This document shows, piece by piece, positions 60,080-64,000 of a stretch of DNA of 64,000 nt. How positions within the stretch are numbered: the first letter of the stretch is position 1; each line of letters starts with the position of its first letter. The stretch lies in NCBI RefSeq assembly GCF_900116415.1, contig NZ_FPAP01000001.1, forward strand, positions 558,001 to 622,000, written 5' to 3'. The stretch comes from Chryseobacterium formosense (lineage in GTDB: Bacteria; Bacteroidota; Bacteroidia; Flavobacteriales; Weeksellaceae). Position numbers and translations under genes: made by a program. A model generated the notes under the pieces. The model did not search any database. It was not told the DNA's origin and saw only the letters and a list, made by a program, of their open reading frames with translations.

Positions 60080-61171
60080 ATGAAATGTGGAATCGTAGGC
60101 TTACCGAATGTAGGTAAATCAACTCTTTTTAACTGCTTGAGCAATGCTAAAGCACAGTCGGCGAATTATCCTTTCTGTACTATTGAACCGAACTTAGGTA
60201 CGGTTTCTGTGCCGGATCAGAGATTATTCGAGCTTGAAAAACTGGTAAATCCTGAAAGAGTTTTGCCTGCTGTTGTAGAGATTGTAGATATTGCAGGTCT
60301 TGTAAAAGGAGCAAGTAAAGGAGAAGGTTTAGGGAATCAATTCTTGGCAAATATTCGTGAGTGTGAAGCGATTATTCATGTTTTAAGATGTTTTGAAAAC
60401 GGAAATATTATCCACGTTGAAGGTTCAGTAGATCCTTTGAGAGATAAAGATATTATCGATATCGAGCTTCAGTTGAAAGATTTGGAAACAGTTGGAAAAG
60501 CTGTTGAAAAAGCTAAAAAGTTCATTAAGTCTGGTAAGAAAGAAGATATTTTGACCTATGAAACGCTTCAGGGTCTTCAGAAACACCTTGAAGATGGTAG
60601 AAATGCAAGAGAATTTGCCGTAAATGATTTAACGAAATCAATTATCGGAGAAGTTCAGTTGTTGACCAATAAACCGGTTCTTTACGTTTGTAATGTGGAT
60701 GAAAATTCAATTAAAAACGGAAACGAATGGATTGCAAAGATTGAAGAAATGGCGAAAGGTGAAGGTGCTGAAATTGTTGTTTTGGCAGCTCAGATTGAAG
60801 CTGATATTAATGAGCTTGAAACTTTTGAAGAAAGAGAGATTTTCCTTGAAGAATTAGGTCTTACAGAACCTGGAGTAAACCGTTTGATCAGAAAAGCTTA
60901 TGATTTATTAAAGCTTCAGACCTACTTTACAGCAGGTGTAAAAGAAGTAAGAGCCTGGACAATCGGACAAGGTTGGACTGCTCCTCAAGCTGCAGGTGTA
61001 ATTCACACCGATTTTGAGAAAGGTTTCATCCGTGCAGAAGTGATCAAATATAATGATTATGTGACGTATGGTTCGGAATCAAAAGTTAAAGAAGCCGGAA
61101 AGCTTTCTGTTGAAGGAAAAGAATATATCGTTCAGGACGGCGATGTGATGCACTTCAGATTTAATGTTTAA
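60080..61171 (+). CDS. ychF: Redox-regulated ATPase YchF (Obg family)
   Basis: YchF is a ribosome-associated P-loop ATPase implicated in translation and stress control. The 363-residue protein has G1 IVGLPNVGKSTLFN, the switch region NYPFCTIEPNLGTVSVPD, G3 VDIAGLVKGASKGEGLGNQFL, the NVDE motif in place of NKxD that confers ATP preference, and the C-terminal TGS domain (FTAGVKEVRAWTIGQGWTAPQAAGVIHTDFEKGFIRAEVI). Length and motifs are normal. Confidence 0.97.
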   Translation: MKCGIVGLPNVGKSTLFNCLSNAKAQSANYPFCTIEPNLGTVSVPDQRLFELEKLVNPERVLPAVVEIVDIAGLVKGASKGEGLGNQFLANIRECEAIIHVLRCFENGNIIHVEGSVDPLRDKDIIDIELQLKDLETVGKAVEKAKKFIKSGKKEDILTYETLQGLQKHLEDGRNAREFAVNDLTKSIIGEVQLLTNKPVLYVCNVDENSIKNGNEWIAKIEEMAKGEGAEIVVLAAQIEADINELETFEEREIFLEELGLTEPGVNRLIRKAYDLLKLQTYFTAGVKEVRAWTIGQGWTAPQAAGVIHTDFEKGFIRAEVIKYNDYVTYGSESKVKEAGKLSVEGKEYIVQDGDVMHFRFNV

Positions 61172-61206
61172 AAATATTAAAAGTTAGTTATATAGTATTT
61201 TAAATG

Positions 61207-61228
61207 CGCTTCCATGAATTTGGGAGCG
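61207..61228 (+). terminator. Terminator after ychF
   Basis: CGCTTCC (61207-61213) pairs with GGGAGCG (61222-61228), one T-G wobble, followed by TTTTTTT. Confidence 0.78.
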
Positions 61229-61257
61229 TTTTTTTATTATCTTAGAAAAAAGCTTTT

Positions 61258-62325
61258 ATGAAATATTTATTTTTATTGTTTCTGATTTTTTCATGTTCAA
61301 AAACTTCCGAAGAAAATTGTTTTATTGAAAAAGAAGATAAGACTGTTTATGAGGAAGAAAAACCATTTACAGCTCAGCAAATTCTTGAAAATAAACCGGA
61401 TTATCTTGAAGTGATAAGCTTAAAAAAATTCAGATCATTTAGGCAAGACAGTATTGAGCGTAATTATTTTGAAGATGAAAAATTAGAAGAAATTAAATGG
61501 GAAAAGAAAAAAGAAGAATATAAAGATTTTAATGAGAAATTTGATGATCAGTTTTCATGCTCTAATAAACAACTGGTGGGAACTACTCAATATTGTTTAG
61601 GTAGAAATAATCTGGGATATTGGCTGTTGAAGATTGAAAATAATAAAACAAATGCTTATTTTTTAGGATTGAGTTTCAGCCATTATTATTTTAATGAAAT
61701 TCAGAAAAAGCCAATTATCAATAAAGGCTTTCTAGAACTTGAAGGAAGTTTTGTGAAAATTGTTAAAGTGGCAGGTTTACCGGGTTATGATGATTACTCA
61801 GCAATTGAAGACGGAAAATTATTTAAAATAAAATTGGAAAATTTAACAAAGGATTCTGATCGTGACGGTTATAATGATATTTTTGAAAAGAGTTTTGGTT
61901 TAAATCCTAATAATAAAGATACTGATGGCGATGGAATGGATGATTTTAATGATTTGAATCCGATGTTTAAATCTGAAAACAATAAGTTTACCCAGCTTTA
62001 CGAAATGTTGTTGCCCGATTACGGATCTGAAAATCTTCGCAACAACAACTACTATTTTGAAGTTTTTATCAGTGACTGCGATTACTTTCATCAGATAAGT
62101 CCTAAATACCATGTTCTGTTTGTTCCGGAAGATTTGAAATTAAATACAAATTATGTGAAAATTACTGATGTCTCGAGACACTCAATTGATAAAATCAGGA
62201 AAAATAAAAACAATCCAAATATTTTTTATATAAAGGTGTGGGGAACCAGCAGTATGACAGATTATTCTGCGGAATATAAAGATGGGAAATGGATTTTAGA
62301 AATTGGTGGTGGATACATTATTTAA
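61258..62325 (+). CDS. Lipoprotein with thrombospondin type 3 calcium motifs
   Basis: The 355-residue product has a lipoprotein signal (LIFSC, Cys13). Around residues 198-235 lie two TSP3/EF-hand-like calcium loops, DSDRDGYNDIFE and DTDGDGMDDFND, separated by KSFGLNPNNK. The rest is unrecognised: an N-terminal part rich in Glu, Lys and Phe, and a C-terminal part of about 110 residues ending YSAEYKDGKWILEIGGGYII. Such loops usually rigidify linkers in cell-surface proteins. It stands between ychF and an AraC regulator and has no clear partner. Confidence 0.78.
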   Translation: MKYLFLLFLIFSCSKTSEENCFIEKEDKTVYEEEKPFTAQQILENKPDYLEVISLKKFRSFRQDSIERNYFEDEKLEEIKWEKKKEEYKDFNEKFDDQFSCSNKQLVGTTQYCLGRNNLGYWLLKIENNKTNAYFLGLSFSHYYFNEIQKKPIINKGFLELEGSFVKIVKVAGLPGYDDYSAIEDGKLFKIKLENLTKDSDRDGYNDIFEKSFGLNPNNKDTDGDGMDDFNDLNPMFKSENNKFTQLYEMLLPDYGSENLRNNNYYFEVFISDCDYFHQISPKYHVLFVPEDLKLNTNYVKITDVSRHSIDKIRKNKNNPNIFYIKVWGTSSMTDYSAEYKDGKWILEIGGGYII

Positions 62326-62344
62326 AAGACAGTTGATAAATTCC

Positions 62345-62352
62345 TATATTTG
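62345..62352 (+). promoter_or_regulatory. Promoter -7 box TATATTTG of the second AraC-type regulator
   Basis: Perfect TAnnTTTG 20 bases before the ATG at 62373; no matching TTTG at the -33 distance. Confidence 0.5.
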
Positions 62353-62372
62353 AATTATACAAATTCCGCATT

Positions 62373-63311
62373 ATGGAAAAACTCGCTCACGCTTCTTTGG
62401 AAGATTTTTATCTTGAAATGACTCAAAGATTGGGAAAAGATATGGAAAGTATCTTTCCAAAAGGTCTTCACAAAGACATTGGCCATTTCAATGTTTTTGA
62501 TATTGCGCAGACAATTGCGACGGTGAAGAAAACCTGTGAAATGCCTTACAACAGAAGGAAGTATTATAAAATAAGCTTAATTCGTGGCAAGAACAGAGCA
62601 GAATATGCAGATAAGATTATTTCTATAAAAAAGAATGCATTATTGTTTGCAACCCCGAAAGTTCCGTATCATTATGTTCCTGAAGATGAAAATCAGTCCG
62701 GGAATTTCTGTGTTTTTACAACAGATTTTTTCACGAAAAACTCATCACATAATATTCTTGAAGATTTACCCCTATTTCAACCGGGTACGATTCCGATTTT
62801 TGAAATCGATGATAAATTAGCAGATGAAATTGATCTGCTTTTTATAAAAATTAAAAAAGAAATCGATTCTGATTATGAATTTAAATATGACCTAATTAGA
62901 AATTATGTTTCAGAATTAATTCATTACGGACAAAAATTACAGCCCGCAGAAAAATTTCAAAATACTCATAATGCTTCATTAAGAGTGGTTTCATTGTTTA
63001 TCGAGTTATTAGAAAGACAGTTCCCTGTTGAATCTCCGAATCAAAGAATTCAGCTGAAAGTTGCCAATGATTTTGCCGAACGATTGTCGATTCACGTTAA
63101 TTATTTAAATAAAAACGTAAAAGAAAACACAGGTAAAACCACCACCGAGTTTATTGCAGACCGAATTGTTCAGGAAGCGAAAATTCTTTTAAAGCAAACG
63201 AACTGGAATGTCTCTGAAATTTCCTACGCTTTAGGTTTTGAAGAGATAGCCCATTTCTCTAATTTCTTTAAGCGCAAAACTTCATTCACACCAATGGAAT
63301 TTCGGTCTTGA
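62373..63311 (+). CDS. AraC-family transcriptional regulator
   Basis: The 312-residue regulator has an N-terminal cupin-like sensor region (about 35-175) and a C-terminal AraC double helix-turn-helix (about 215-312: LSIHVNYLNKNVKENTGKTTTEFIADRIVQEAKILLKQTNWNVSEISYALGFEEIAHFSNFFKRKTSFTPMEFRS). It is followed 84 bases later by an SDR oxidoreductase on the same strand. I recall regulators of this type beside SDR genes, so the SDR is the likely target. Confidence 0.9.
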   Translation: MEKLAHASLEDFYLEMTQRLGKDMESIFPKGLHKDIGHFNVFDIAQTIATVKKTCEMPYNRRKYYKISLIRGKNRAEYADKIISIKKNALLFATPKVPYHYVPEDENQSGNFCVFTTDFFTKNSSHNILEDLPLFQPGTIPIFEIDDKLADEIDLLFIKIKKEIDSDYEFKYDLIRNYVSELIHYGQKLQPAEKFQNTHNASLRVVSLFIELLERQFPVESPNQRIQLKVANDFAERLSIHVNYLNKNVKENTGKTTTEFIADRIVQEAKILLKQTNWNVSEISYALGFEEIAHFSNFFKRKTSFTPMEFRS

Positions 63312-63395
63312 TTTGAATTTTGCAAATTTCAGATTGATTCGGGTAACTCAATTGGTATGAAATTGACTGAACTTTGTATCATCAAAAAATCAATT

Positions 63396-64000
63396 ATGGA
63401 AAACAGAACAAAAATTGCCCTTGTTACGGGTGGAAGCAGAGGTTTAGGGAAAAACTCTGCGTTGAAAATTGCAGAAAAAGGATTAGATGTCATCATAACG
63501 TATAATTCCAACAAAGAAGAAGCAGATAAAACCGTAGCTGAAATTCAGGCTTTAGGAAGAAAAGCAATTGCTTATCAGTTGAATACGAAAGATGTGAAAT
63601 CCTTTGATGAGTTTGTGAAAAAAGTTGGCGATCATTTAGAAGAAAATACAGGAAGCAGAAACATCGACTTCCTGATCAATAATGCAGGAACAGCCCTGTA
63701 TGCAGCCATAGCAGATGTTACAGAAGAGCAATTGGATGATATGGTCAATATTCATTTCAAAGGAGTTTTCTTCCTGACTCAGAAATTCTTGCCATTTATG
63801 AATGATAATGGCGGAATTATTAATCTTTCTTCAGGTTTGGCGAGATTTGCAATGCCGGGTTCGTCAGTTTACGGTTCAATGAAAGCAGCTATCGACCAGC
63901 TGAGTAAATATATGGCGAAAGAATTGGGCGCAAGAAAAATTAAGGTAAATGCTGTTGCTCCGGGAGCAATTGAAACTGATTTTGGTGGAGGAAGAACAAG
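63396..64000 (+). CDS. Short-chain dehydrogenase/reductase, 5' part (cut by window end)
   Basis: The first 201 residues are visible. They include the NAD(P)-binding motif LVTGGSRGLGKNSALKIAEKG, NNAGTALYAAI, the catalytic Ser in NLSSGLARFAMPG, Tyr159 and Lys163 (YGSMK), and VAPGAIETDF. Classical SDR fold, cytoplasmic, probably NADP-dependent because of Ser-Arg in the glycine loop. The substrate is unknown. It lies downstream of an AraC-type regulator that may control it. The frame runs open to the last base. Confidence 0.92.
   Translation, partial: MENRTKIALVTGGSRGLGKNSALKIAEKGLDVIITYNSNKEEADKTVAEIQALGRKAIAYQLNTKDVKSFDEFVKKVGDHLEENTGSRNIDFLINNAGTALYAAIADVTEEQLDDMVNIHFKGVFFLTQKFLPFMNDNGGIINLSSGLARFAMPGSSVYGSMKAAIDQLSKYMAKELGARKIKVNAVAPGAIETDFGGGRT

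Overview
The window is AT-rich, densely packed chromosomal DNA from a member of the Bacteroidota, most likely family Weeksellaceae (Chryseobacterium or a close relative). The evidence is as follows. Initiation regions carry the Bacteroidota promoter form TTTG-N18-20-TAnnTTTG instead of sigma70 boxes and have almost no Shine-Dalgarno sequences. There is a PorT/SprT type IX secretion gene beside menG, a SusC-like TonB-dependent receptor, DUF3857/transglutaminase proteins, a lysyl-tRNA synthetase with a C-terminal extension, and many paired hairpin repeats between genes. No prophage, IS transposase, CRISPR array, rRNA or tRNA was seen.

Layout. 1-6.2 kb: end of lysS, an OmpA-like protein, cydAB (bd oxidase, minus strand) and gyrB. 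6.3-20.2 kb: two tandem DUF3857 exported proteins (the second with a dead transglutaminase site), a DUF3298 lipoprotein, a lipid kinase, a dicarboxylate/glutamate symporter, gamma-glutamyltransferase, a large TonB-dependent receptor, an epimerase-type threonine dehydrogenase and a degenerate deacetylase. 20.3-27.4 kb: a metallophosphoesterase and a FabH-like synthase (minus), then the operon unknown-menG-porT, then coiled-coil protein-zapA-6S-like RNA-rny. 27.4-38 kb: housekeeping genes on both strands (sugar isomerase, thioesterase, ArsC-like, gcvT, idi, serA, mscL, nnr, lgt, yidD). 38-43.3 kb: rarA, dnaA, a low-molecular-weight phosphatase and an RsmI-like methylase. 43.3-43.9 kb: a 554-bp unit holding a GxxExxY (PD-(D/E)XK-like) gene between near-identical 29-bp terminal inverted repeats. 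43.9-51.8 kb: a DUF4349 lipoprotein, DUF2891, an Mpo1-like protein, and an AraC regulator followed by a TolC-HlyD-MFS drug-efflux operon. 52-64 kb: an exported dikinase-like protein, DUF4956, a MoxR-type ATPase/vWA pair, a frameshifted DUF6438 lipoprotein, a methyltransferase, ferritin, ychF, a calcium-motif lipoprotein, and an AraC regulator followed by a short-chain dehydrogenase cut by the window end.

The accessory content of most interest is the repeat landscape. At least five families of short palindromic elements sit in intergenic DNA. One of them brackets the GxxExxY nuclease-like gene as terminal inverted repeats and also occurs as a gene-less hairpin at 54.1 kb, both between convergent genes. 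This resembles an autonomous/non-autonomous element pair and is the best candidate here for an undescribed system. A 162-nt rod-shaped RNA downstream of zapA fits 6S RNA. Several start codons lie only 4-7 nt after a promoter box, which suggests leaderless mRNAs.
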